In this document: positions 11,718 through 22,240 of the stretch, one piece after another
How the letters are laid out: every line of letters begins with the position of its first letter
Position numbering within the stretch: position 1 is the stretch's first letter
Source of the DNA: Podocnemis expansa
Taxonomy: Eukaryota > Chordata > Testudines > Podocnemididae
NCBI GenBank assembly: GCA_007922195.1
Contig: ML681968.1
Span: 372,001 to 436,000, forward strand
Direction: 5' to 3'
DNA length: 64,000 bases
Program-made: the position numbers and the translations under genes
The notes under the pieces: model-generated
Told to the model about the DNA's origin: nothing
Databases searched by the model: none
What the model saw: the letters and a program-made list of their open reading frames with translations, nothing else

Positions 11718-14700
11718 CAGTGGGTAACCTGCAGTAATCATCCTTCTTCGAGATGGGCTGCTCAGATCCATTCAGTATTAGGTGTTTCCGTGCTGGAGAG
11801 CTGGATTGGCCAGAAAAATTTTGTCCTAGCCTGTCAGAAGAGGGGAGGCAGCCACCGCCCCTCGCACCACCCACGGCTACATATACGGCCGCCTCCCCGC
11901 CCCCTCCTCAGTTCCTTGGAGTCACCAACTCCAAAAGTGGGGACAGAGGGGAGGGACCTGAATGGATCCGAGCAGTCGTCTTTCTTCAAGATGGGTTACT
12001 GTAAATAACCCACCGTTCTTCTTCAAGCGCTGCTTGAATGCATTCAGAATTAGGTGACTACTAGCCATGCTGATGAACGGCAGGTGGAGTTGGCACTTCT
12101 GCCTTCAGCACAGCAACAAGCCCCGCGAGGCAGGCCTTCCAGCAAGACACTTGCCGAGGAAGGTGGCAAACGGGCCTGACAGCCTGGAGGGGCAAGGGCT
12201 GGGGGTCTGCCAGGACGAGGTAGGCCTGAACCACCAAGGCCGATAAAATATAGATCAGACCAGGTCACCTGGGTTGAGGAAGGGAAGGCAATCTAAGAAC
12301 GGATTGTGCAGGTACCCTGCCTAAGAGAAAACTCGGAATGTGACTGGCTGACACGTCTGGCCTGGGACACGTTCTATGGATGCGCAAGAGGAACATTAAA
12401 GGCTAGCAAGAGGACTAGCTGAGTGGGTGCGTCTTGGGCAAGAACACAAAGAAAAGGGCATAGATCACCGCAGGTTTCCAGGAGCCCCCTAGTCATGGAC
12501 TGGTTGGTGACTGCTAGGTGCGCATGAAGCAAAGGGAGAAGGGCAATGGCCGCTATAGAGTATGCGGCCACACAGGTCATCTGAAGAGGGAAATAAGGGT
12601 ATAAACTACGAGGCGGCTCGGGGTTGTCTGAGGAGGCCACGAAACACAGCCCATGGTATATGGGGTCGGGTCAGGCAAGACAGGACCTTCAGTGTGAATT
12701 AATGACCGGGTAGGACAGAAGCACATGATTTCAACAGAGTTGGCCCTGTGACCGGCTCTCGCAGGAGCGAGGTTCGGAAAGTGCTGGCTGCAATGTGGCC
12801 TGGGCAATGCAGAGGGGAAGGCCTATAGGCTGCTAGAATATACGGAAGGGCCCCCCCAGTCTAGACTTGCCGGATTTTCCCCCTGGAAGCTCTCAGTAGA
12901 GCATGAGGGGAAAGGAAAGAAGTGGAAGAGAGCTTTCACTATCGGCTAGTGAGTCCCTAGGTGACCGAGGGGATCGAAGGACAACCGGAAGAGAACCCCC
13001 AGATTCGGTACCTATGGTGCTTGTCTGAAGGGTAGTGCTACCATTTTGCCAGCCAGGGTTGCCAAGGAGGGAGTTTCTTAATACATGGGTATTGAGGAAA
13101 AACTACAAGGGAAGGTCCTTTCTAGGCTCGAGAAGGGAGCCTAAACCAAGTGGTCGCCAGTTCGAAGGACACCCTGGCATCAGAGACCCAAACGGGGTCC
13201 CCTCCGGGGGGTGGGGGGGGGGACCTGAAGGCAGGGGGAACCACCAAAACCACTATATGTTGCCTAGGAAGAGGGTTCTCTGCATATCACACCATGGGAA
13301 CTGCAGTGGTGTCAAGGGGGTCCTTGCGAAAGGCGAGAGGAGACCACAGATATGCCAGGCGCCACCAGCGTGTGCGGGGAGGGAGCGGTAGCCCTAAGGG
13401 TCGGCGCCAGGTATAGTGGGCGGCCACACAGGGAGGCAGGGCGGGAAGGGGGGGGGTATCGCGCCCTGCCATGGGAAGATCCGAAGGGCATGAGTTATGT
13501 AAGTGCCCTGGAAATAAGGGACCTTTTGTCTAACATAGACAGCCGTCCCCAAAGCAGTGGATATCGGGTACTATATGCACAAGGGCACTTGAGGGGATAG
13601 GCCCTGCACCGTTTCCCGATGTATGGAACACGACAAGGTGTTCCCCTTATGGGATTTAGGTGTCCCCAGTCATATTTTGGCGGGCCTGGGGTACCGTGGA
13701 GGACCCCGAAGGTGGTAGACCAAGGCGAAGGTTCTTGAGGTGGGTCCCCAGTTCCCACTAGATCATCAGGAGATAGAACTGGGGGGGTCTTGCAAGAGTG
13801 GGAAAGAAAAGAGGGGGGGAAGTGGGGTGTACCTACGTTCCATACAGGGGTAAACCCTGCTCTGTATACACCTTCCCGATAATGGCTTCCCAGGCAGCTG
13901 TATTCCCATACAGATGTGTCCTCTTCATTGCGCATGATAATCCTGCTGGAGGGTTGAGGTCTCACCGCAGGGGGCAGCTGTGTGACCAGGGATGCCCCCC
14001 CCCGACCCAGATACGCGGGGTCCTACCTGGGACATGTGTCATGATCACAGGCACAGTCCTACTGGGGGGAGGGGTGTCTTTGGACGTGCGCGTCTCAGAG
14101 CCCTGCTGAAGCTAGGCTACGATGTGACGCATCTCCACCCCTTGGCAGAGGTTAGGGTGGGGGAACATGGTGGGATGTATTCAGGAAGGGAGCTGTTGCA
14201 ATGGGAGAGGGGCAGTTTCTGTTGGGAGGGTTGCTGTTTAAGGGGAAGTGCTGTTACCAAACTCCCGATGCTGCAGGAACCAGGCCGGAGGAATGAGAAG
14301 GCAGGGCCTAGGAGGTTCCTGGCAGACCTGTCCTCCCGGGGGGGGGAGCGCAGTTTAGTGGCTTACGTCTTTTGTCCCCTTAAGACAAGGGGGTAGTGGT
14401 AGCCAGAAGGCTCACTTCCTTGAGGGTGGATGAAACCCTTCTGCTCGTCGTGAATGCAACAGTGAAAAGCAAGGGCTGTGCCTGTCACTGGGAGAGTTTC
14501 AGGAGGGAACAGAGCATCTCCTTCAAAAGGCAGGTCCAAGACTGCCTGCTGTGCGTTAAAGGCCACTCTAGCCTCCCTAAGCCAGGCTGCCCTGTGGAAA
14601 GTAACTGCCGACGCCATGGTACAGGCAAGGGTGTCCACGGCATTGCGGGTGGAGAGGAGAAGGTCCCGTGAGACTGTGTTACCTTCTTCCAGGTCCCTGA

Positions 14701-16363
14701 ACCTCCCAAGTGACTCCCAGACATCCAGTAGGTATCTGCTGGTTATGGCCTGGTTGTTAGCCACCCGCAATTGAAGGGCTGATGAAGAATACACCTTGCG
14801 GCCCAGCAGATCCATTTCCCTGTTCTCCCTGGAGGAGGGGAGGGGGTCACTAGGGGGATCTCCAGCCCCCATTGCCATTTGGACTATGTCCCAAGGGGGA
14901 ACCGGGTGGCCAGCAAGTAAGGGGTAGTCCGGTTCTGGTACCCTATACTTCACGCTTGCTGTGTCCGAAACTGGAGGGATGGAGCATGGGTGTTGCCACT
15001 GGGAGCATGCAAGGTCCCATATGTTCGGGTGGGGTGGAATTGCTAAGGGCCCCGTGGTGGCGAACGCTGGCCTGAACAGAGTATCGGGGGAAGGCTCAGA
15101 GGCTCCACCTGTATGCCTAAGTGGGCTGTAGCTCGATGCAGCAGGTTGAAGTGTGCTGAGAAGTTTCCTGTAAAGGCCTCCAGTGCCGGGGACAGCACAG
15201 CGCCAGGGATTCATCAGGGAGGAGATGGAGTTCCCTCGGGGGACCATTCCTATGCCTGAAAGCGGAAAGGAGACGCTGTTCGGCTCCGGGGCCGTTTAGA
15301 GCCCCTGGACGGCCCTTCTGGGCTGGAGCCGAGGGAAGGGGGTTGGGATTCCCAGCCCTGTGCCAGCGGTGGGGTAACGCTGGCCTCCGTGATGGGAGGA
15401 GAGGGTGAACATCCCTTTTGAGCCCAGGCCTTTGATGAAAAGGCTAGTTTGCCTCTTCTGACCAGAGGTGGGGCAGGGGGAGTTGGGAGGAGCAGCAGAG
15501 CTTGTGCTGCCCCTATCGCCTCCGGCATGGAAGGGCCGAGGATCTCCCCAATATGGGACTTGTCTGGGGAAGGGAGGACTGCTCGGGTGGGAGGACTCCT
15601 GCTCCGTTGGCACCGGACTCTTCGGTGGCGAGGTGAAGTCTGTACCGGTGAGGCTGGGCTATGCCGGGTTGTTGGCACTGGAGGTGAGACAGTACAGTGC
15701 CGGGGTGAGCCCGGTGCCGATGGTGCCGGGCTGGCTGAGGGCGACCCCGATCGGTGCCGTGGTGCCGGAGTTGGCACTGAGGTGGTGCGGTGGCAGCGGA
15801 CACCAGTGGCACGGTGCTGCATAGGCGCTGGCGCCAAGCTGGATCTCGAGGCTGGGCTCAAATCCGAAGCTTTGGGTGAGAGGTGCTGAGCCTCCTCCGA
15901 GGCTAGGGCGCGGCTTCGCTGTTTCCTCTCCTTGATGGTCTGGGGTTAAAAGGAGAGACAAATGGAACATGCTGAGACCATGTGGTCTTTGCCCAATCAC
16001 CTAAGGCACTTCCCGTGGGGATCATCCCTGGGGAAGGCCTTGCTGCATTCTGCGCAGGGTTTGAACCCTGGCATGATTGTAGGCTTTCAGTCCAACGGCG
16101 GAAGGCTCTTGTAGTGGAATTAATTCCACAAGTAGATTCTCCTGGTCGGCGAAAGCTGATCTCAAAGGACAGGCCGCTTGCAATAGCAAGGAGCGGATGT
16201 TCCAGATCTGACGTGCAAGGAGGAAGAAATGAAACTGAGGAGGGGGCGGGGAGGCGGCTGTACCTGTAGCCGCGGGTGGCGCGAGGGGCAGTGGCCGCCT
16301 CCCCTCTTCTAACAGGCACAGACAAAATTTTTCCAGCCAATCCGGCGCTCCGGCATGGAGACA
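11718..16363 (-). mobile_element. DIRS-type retrotransposon, minus-strand copy
   Basis: Both ends match the + copy at 17247-22488. The right terminal region is at 11718-11950, the adjacent internal complementary region at about 11960-12060, and the left terminal repeat at 16240-16363, where the outermost bases are missing. ORF1 lies at 16074-14363. DIRS elements use a tyrosine recombinase and have inverted rather than direct terminal repeats. Between 12120 and 14300 I see no reverse transcriptase, RNase H, methylase or recombinase motif, only GC-rich sequence with G/C homopolymer runs. It is either a gag-only derivative or too decayed to read. Confidence 0.75.
14363..16074 (-). pseudogene. 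DIRS ORF1 (Gag-like), broken
   Basis: The start is set at the ATG at 16074, where MPGFKPC..C.KAFP..DPH.KC begins. This is a short Cys/His motif shared with the + copy. A serine/proline-rich middle follows in shifted frames, then from 15247 a 294-codon open run ends at 14363. It contains GRKVYSSSALQLRVANNQA, LLDVWESLGRFRDL, TMASAVTFHRAAWLREARVA and LDLPFEGDALFPPE. This 'VYSSSALQLRVANxQA ... MASAVTxxxAxWLxxxx ... DLPFxGxxLF' order is the recognisable core of vertebrate DIRS ORF1. There are at least two frame breaks before 15247, so no intact protein is made. Confidence 0.75.
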
Positions 16364-16769
16364 AAACAAGGAGCTCAGGGAGGTAGCCTTGGGGCTGACA
16401 TTCCAGAGGAGGAAGAGGGCTGGTTGAATGAGAACTGGCAGAACGAGATCCAGTGGCTGGAGTTTGAAGTTAGACAAATTCAGGGTAGAAAGAAGACACA
16501 CCTTTTAAATAGTGGGTTTGTCTACATTAGATTTTTTTTAAGCTCAGATTGATTGATTGCCAGTTAATTAGAAGTGCACAATACATTTTTAAAGATTAAC
16601 ATGAATCCTCCCTGAACTTTTTCTTCTGTCTAGGATATGAACATTTATTCGTTGTTCTGGTCCTTGTCTCCACACACATTGTACCCTGTCAATTGTACCA
16701 TTGTTGTTAAACTGAAATTGTTACAATCTCTTAGTGTAAATGTAGCTTTATGAGTACATAAGTGCTTAT

Positions 16770-17150
16770 TGCTGTATGGGAAAAGGAGTAACTTATACAA
16801 GCATGATACACCTTTGTATTGATAAAATTGTGTCCACACTAGATGATGTAGAAGTATTCAGTCAAAAATCAGCCCCCACTCCACAACTGAACGTTGTAAT
16901 ATACTGCATACTGTTTGGCTCCTACGGTAAGGTACTAACGTTTGAGAAGTGTGCACGCAGTCTTGTACAAACTATTGGCAATCCAGTAACTCAGTAAAAA
17001 GTCTAGTGTGGACAATATGGTGTATAACAACTTATTGGAATAAATTAAATCCTTGGTAAACTCTTCACTTAAGTCTTTAAATCAAGATAGGTTGCCTTTC
17101 TAAAAGGTATATTAGAATACAGGCACAAATATTTGTTGGTCTCAATGCTG
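16770..17150. other. Unassigned spacer between the two DIRS copies
   Basis: Ordinary AT-rich sequence with no repeat or exon that I recognise. Short ORFs here lack domain signatures. Confidence 0.5.
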
Positions 17151-17154
17151 GAAT

Positions 17155-17225
17155 TCTGTTAGCTGTGTTACACAGGAGATCAGATCAAATGATCATGATG
17201 GGCCCTTTTAATGTTAGGATTTATG
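17155..17225 (+). repeat. CR1 3' tail fragment
   Basis: The string 'gatcagatcaaatgatcatg' followed by 'atgggcccttttaatgttag' resembles the conserved CR1 3' end (GGTCAGACTAGATGATCATAATGG...). It is severely 5'-truncated. Confidence 0.6.
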
Positions 17226-17590
17226 TATGTATAACTGTAAGGGGGTAGTTCTTCGAGCGCTGCTCGGATGCATTCAGTAATAGGTGTCTCCGTGCTGGAG
17301 CACCAGATTGATCGGAAAAACTTTTGTCCTAGCCTGTCAAAAGAAGGCAGGCGGCCACCACCCCCCGCACCACGCAGTGGCTATATATATGGCCGCCTCC
17401 CAGCCCCCCTCCAGTTTTCATTTCTTCCGCCTTGCGTGTCAGATCTGGAAAGTCCACTCCTTGTGAAAGCAAGCAGCCTGTCTGTGATTGTATGAGCTTC
17501 ATACCTGACTGGGAGCACCTTTTTGTGGACCTAGTTCCACCAAAGATGACTCCAGCTTTTGGGCTGGAGCATCAAGATCCACCTCTTGCC

Positions 17591-19190
17591 ATGCCGGGGT
17601 TTAAACTCTGCACTGAGCGTGGCAAGGCCTTCCCCCAGGATGACCCCCACAGGAAGTGCCTCCATCATCTCCGGTACTAGAGGATCGCCACAGCCCCATA
17701 CCGATGGTGCAGATCCCGCCTCGGCACCACTCCAGGTCACCTCCGGCACTGCAGGGCTGCCGTGGTCCCATAATGCCGGTACAGGGACTGCCTCGGCACC
17801 AGTCACCCTTGGCACCACAGGGTCAACTTTCACCCTCTTCCCTGGTGCTACATCACAAGGGCAGCCCCGTCTCTCCTGTTAGGGGCTCACCACGGGTTCG
17901 TTCGGGGTTGCTCCTGATCCCAACGACCCCAGAGGCGGTGGAGGCCACACAGGCTCTCCTCCTGCTGCCCACACCTCCTTCCTCGGTATTGGTTGGGAGG
18001 GAGAAGCTGGCCTTCGTATGAAAGGCCTGGATGCATCATGAGCAGCACCGCTCTGCCTCCCACCTCTGACCCTGGGCACGCAGGTCCCACTGCCCATTAC
18101 TTCTTCGGGCCCTGGTACCATAGAGCCATCCCTACGACAACACATAACTTTGCCATCTCTGGTACCACCTCAGGGATCATGTGATACTTCCCCTTGCTCA
18201 AGTCCCAAGGAGTGTCCGTCAAGGAGCTCCAAGCGGCCTTGGCGCTGCGTTTCAGCACCATCACCATTCTGCTTCCACCTTCATGAATGGTCTCCACACG
18301 AGATGTCCTCACCATCAGCCCTGCTGCAGACACCTGGTACCACTTTGTCCCTGGTACCGGGCTCATACAAAGGCGATCTATCGGCACACTTCGACCTCTT
18401 GCGCCTTGCCACAGCCCATCTGGGGATGGAGATACAATCCTCCAAGCCCCTTGGATACCCTATTTGGGCCGGTGTTTTCCTCAACGGAGATGGTTATGGT
18501 TCCCCTTCACCCCAGCGTTTGGGATCTCACCTTCTCTCAATGGCAGAACCTGGGTTCCACCCCCCCACCCCACCCCCGGTGTCAGACACAGCTGGCCTCA
18601 AGTATAGAGTCCTGGGATCAGACGTCCCCTCCCTCATCGACCACCCAATCCCACCCCAGGATGTGGCACAGATGGTGCTAGGCCCAGGTGAACCTCCCAG
18701 CGACCCCCTCCCAGCATCGAGGGAGGCAGGAGAGTTAGAAGTTCTGGGGCATAAGGTCTGCTCCTCCTCGGCCTTCCTGTTACGAGTTGCAAACAGCCAG
18801 GCCCTGACTAGTAGATAGATGCTGGATGTGTGGGAATCATTTGCAAAGTTCAGACATCTGTTCCTACTAGTGGCCAAGGAAGAATATGACGCATTTCTGG
18901 AGGAAGGAAGAATAATTTCCCAAGATCTCCTTCTTTCATCCCAGGATGTGGTAGATACAGCAGTCCATACCATGGCCTCAGCCGTAACCATCTGTCAAGT
19001 GGCTTGGCTCAGGGAAGCCAGGGTACCCCCTGCTTCGCAGCAGATGGCACTTGATCTACCCTTCGGGGGTGACACCTTGTTTCCACCTGAGACCCTGGCG
19101 GTAGTGGGTACTGCACATGACCCTAGGGGAGAGGTAAGATACTTCGGCCTCCTCCTATCGGGGCGCCTTGCACGCCTCCTGGCCACATAA
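17591..19190 (+). pseudogene. DIRS ORF1 (Gag-like), broken
   Basis: It starts at ATG 17591 (MPGFKLCTERGKAFPQDDPH.KC), the same start motif as the minus copy. The Ser/Pro-rich part is spread over frames 17656-18021 and 18150-18818. The conserved core reads GHKVCSSSAFLLRVANSQA, LDVWESFAKFR, TMASAVTICQVAWLREARV and LDLPFGGDTLFPPE up to 19190. A TAG at 18816-18818 stands where the minus copy has tyrosine in ITSRYLLDVW. That nonsense change and several frame breaks mean it cannot give a full protein. ORF1 is thought to be the nucleic-acid-binding structural protein of DIRS elements. Confidence 0.75.
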
Positions 19191-22141
19191 GGCCTACAGG
19201 CTCAAGACCACCCTCGCCCACGCTCTTCCCCCAAAGAGCTCTGGGTAGGGACTCAGTCCCTCCCCATCACCCTTTCAGGTAGCATTTTGGGGCCTTCTCA
19301 GAAGGCCCTTCCTCCTTCCCTTTCTCCGCAGGGAAGGGGAGCCTCTTCTAATTAATCTGTGACTGCTTTATCATGGATTCCCAGAACCAACTGGGACATA
19401 CCTACAGCCCCGGCCCACCTCCCAGAGAATGTAGATAACGCTTCTTCCTCCTCCTTCCTTTAGTGAGAGAAAGGGGAATTTCTTAGGGCCATCATACCTC
19501 CCCCCCCCCACTTCTATAGCATGGACGGGGGGAGCCAGTGCTTAATCTTGCTCCTCTGATTTTATGAAGGGCACTGACCCTGTAACCAAAGCCTGTCTTA
19601 GTTATTAATGGCCCAACCCGAGACTGCGGCTTCATTCCCACAGACAGTCCTTAATTCATTGCTGCCCTTAGGGCTGTCGTTGGAGAAAAGAAACGGGTAA
19701 AAGAATATTAGAAGGTGAAGAAAAGACCCCCACCCACCCTGCAGGTATTGCTTTGATTGGTGATTCCTTCCGCTCTTATAGGCGTTAAGGGAGATCTTTA
19801 CTAAAGCTGAAGAATGCTTCACCCAGTAGCTCTAGTCAAAGCTACAGACACCTCCAGTATGCGGGGATGTGTGTGCGCAACTGAAAACTGGGAAAACCCT
19901 CACCAGCCCACTGTCTGCCCCACAATGGGTAGGTCCTGCTTCTGCACCCTGAAATTGGGAGGAACCTTCTGGGCACTTCCCCATCCCAACAAAACCAGTC
20001 AGTGCACGTGCCTAAGTCAGTCCCAGTAGGCCCTTAGCAACCTCTCCAGTGCTATAAAGCTTATTTAATTAACCCCACCTGTTAGACGGGAGTACAACAC
20101 TCAGTAAGTTTTACCGTTTGCTGCTCATTGCCCCGGGTGGATGTCAAGGCAGAGCCGTGTTTCACGAATCTCTACCTTGCGCCTCGGTTTCCCTTTCTCT
20201 CCTTAGGGAGAAAACCAGTAGCAGACAAGAGTTCATCCTGTTTCTCTGAGGCTTCTTTATATCTACCCAGAATATATCTCTGATCGGGAGTCCTTATTTA
20301 GGCTCCACTCTCCCAGGAAGGTGGTGGTACCTCTCTACCCCTCCCTTCTTCCCACTCCTGAAGCGGCAGCTTCTGTATACTCGACCTGGAATCAACCAGG
20401 TCAGTGGGATCCATGGGAGTAGTAGTAATGCTAACCCCCCCAGCTTTTCGGACAGAAGCGGGGGGAAACTTGCCCTATGCCTCCCAATTAACCCTTAGCC
20501 TATCCTGCGGCGATACCTTGTTGACAGACTTGCTGCACACCGTTGGGCTTCACACATAGCTGTCACCCAACTGGGCTATACCCTAAATGGTTCATCCCCT
20601 AGGACGACCAGAGATCCATGGTCATCCAGGTCTAGCCCAGGGCATTGTCACGCAGGCTCCTGGAGGATAAGATTTCATCTTCCTCTGTAGGACCCAGAGG
20701 CCCGAAAACCATTTGGTAGTATTTGCATGATACTTCTGCCATAGGCGACTGCTAAGAGCTTTTTCCTTCTGCTTACTTGACGAAGTTTAAATCAAACCAA
20801 CCCCAATTTCTGATCTGCACAGAAACTCGGGAAATAGTAGTTTTTCCCATGGTGGAATCCTATCCTAGGTAAGATCGGATAACAGGGATAGGTCGCCCTT
20901 GTTGGATCCTCCAAATATCCAAGGTACACCTGCAGTGTCACCCACTGTACCTTGTATCGTATCCTTGCCAGGTGGTCTTCGGAGAAGGCCACTACGTCCT
21001 CTGATAAGCCATATCACTTGGAAGAGTTAGTTTCTCTCTTTACAAGCTCTTCAACTCTGTCGCGCACACATGTGCCTCGTAGTTAAGGGCCGGTATCATA
21101 CCTGATGGTGCCTTCAGGCACACAAGGTCATATAAATCAACATAAAATTTTAATCGTATAGGCCTTCCAGTTGTCACAACTAGGTGTCCAATCGGAGGCA
21201 TCGCAAATTCTGCCTTTTTCTCACTCTCTCCGTTCTCCAGGTAGTCTTCCCAGAAGTGGAATCCTAAGGTAGAACATGATGGGAAAACAGGAAGGTTCAC
21301 TTCCTTGAGTCTTCATAGGAATACCAGGGCCAACAGTACTCCCTAAAAGGCCCACCATGCTGCCTTGCGAGCATCTAGTGGGTCTAGAATATTTCCTCAG
21401 AAACCGTAAGAAGTCTTCCAGGTCAATACACTGTAATACTGCTAGAGATCTGGCGTCGCATCCTCCCTGCCCGGCCCAGGGATTACTTGGCTGATATACT
21501 ATGTGGCGCCGATTGCACCACCTCTGGTATTCTTCCTTTCCCCTTAATCAGCTTGAAGTATCTTCTCTTAGATTCTTCTCGCCTAATTTCGGTACCCCTT
21601 TTTCCCTGGCGGGTTGCCAAGTATACCAATTCACACACCCTTTGGGCATGTGACTTATAGGTCTTTACGTGGCTGGTTGGAGGGATAACATTTTATCCCC
21701 TTCTGTTGCTATCTGCGTAGGCAGTAACTGTCATGGCCAGCCCGGTAACCCTAAGGCTATCGGTTTTCTCTCACAGGGTTTACACTGAAATATTCTGTGG
21801 CCAGAAGGTTAACTTTCTGGCCCTCATACCTTGAACTGTATCCCTCTGATAGACAACCAAACGTGATTTCCTCCACGTTAGTCGCGTTGCGTTGTTACAA
21901 ATTCTGGTGTCAGGTGACTTTAGTCCGTCAGGCCCACTCACGCTAATTGGCTGGGGTGGATTGGACCTACCCCCTGCTCAGGGTAGGCCCTACAATTGAA
22001 GGCTTCTATTGCCAGGTCAAGAGCCCTACTTGGTCTCTTAGTCCTTGTTAGGACCTTGTTTGCTGGGCCTATACCCATCTGGGTTATGCTGTGCTGAAGG
22101 CAGAAGAGCCAACTCCCCCCACTGTCCATCAGTGTGGCTAG

Positions 22142-22240
22142 TAGTCACCTATTACTGAATGCATCCGAGCAGTGCTCGAAGAAGAATGGTGGGTTACTTA
22201 CCAGTAAACGTCCTCCTTTGAGATGGGCTGCTCGGATCCA
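22142..22240. repeat. DIRS internal complementary region
   Basis: 22142-22184 is the inverse of the element's outer left end (17250-17290), sharing 'gctcggatgcattcagtaat'. 22185-22240 is the inverse of the right end (about 22430-22488), with the first 23 bp exact. The right terminal repeat therefore sits in the loop of a fold-back with a stem of about 55 bp. This arrangement is expected for templating end completion in DIRS circularisation. Confidence 0.78.

Noticed and set aside
13495..13965. 156-codon minus-strand ORF inside the DIRS copy as an RT or recombinase
   Set aside because: No RT (Y/F.DD) or tyrosine recombinase motif. Composition is Pro/Gly/Ser-rich with no conserved block.
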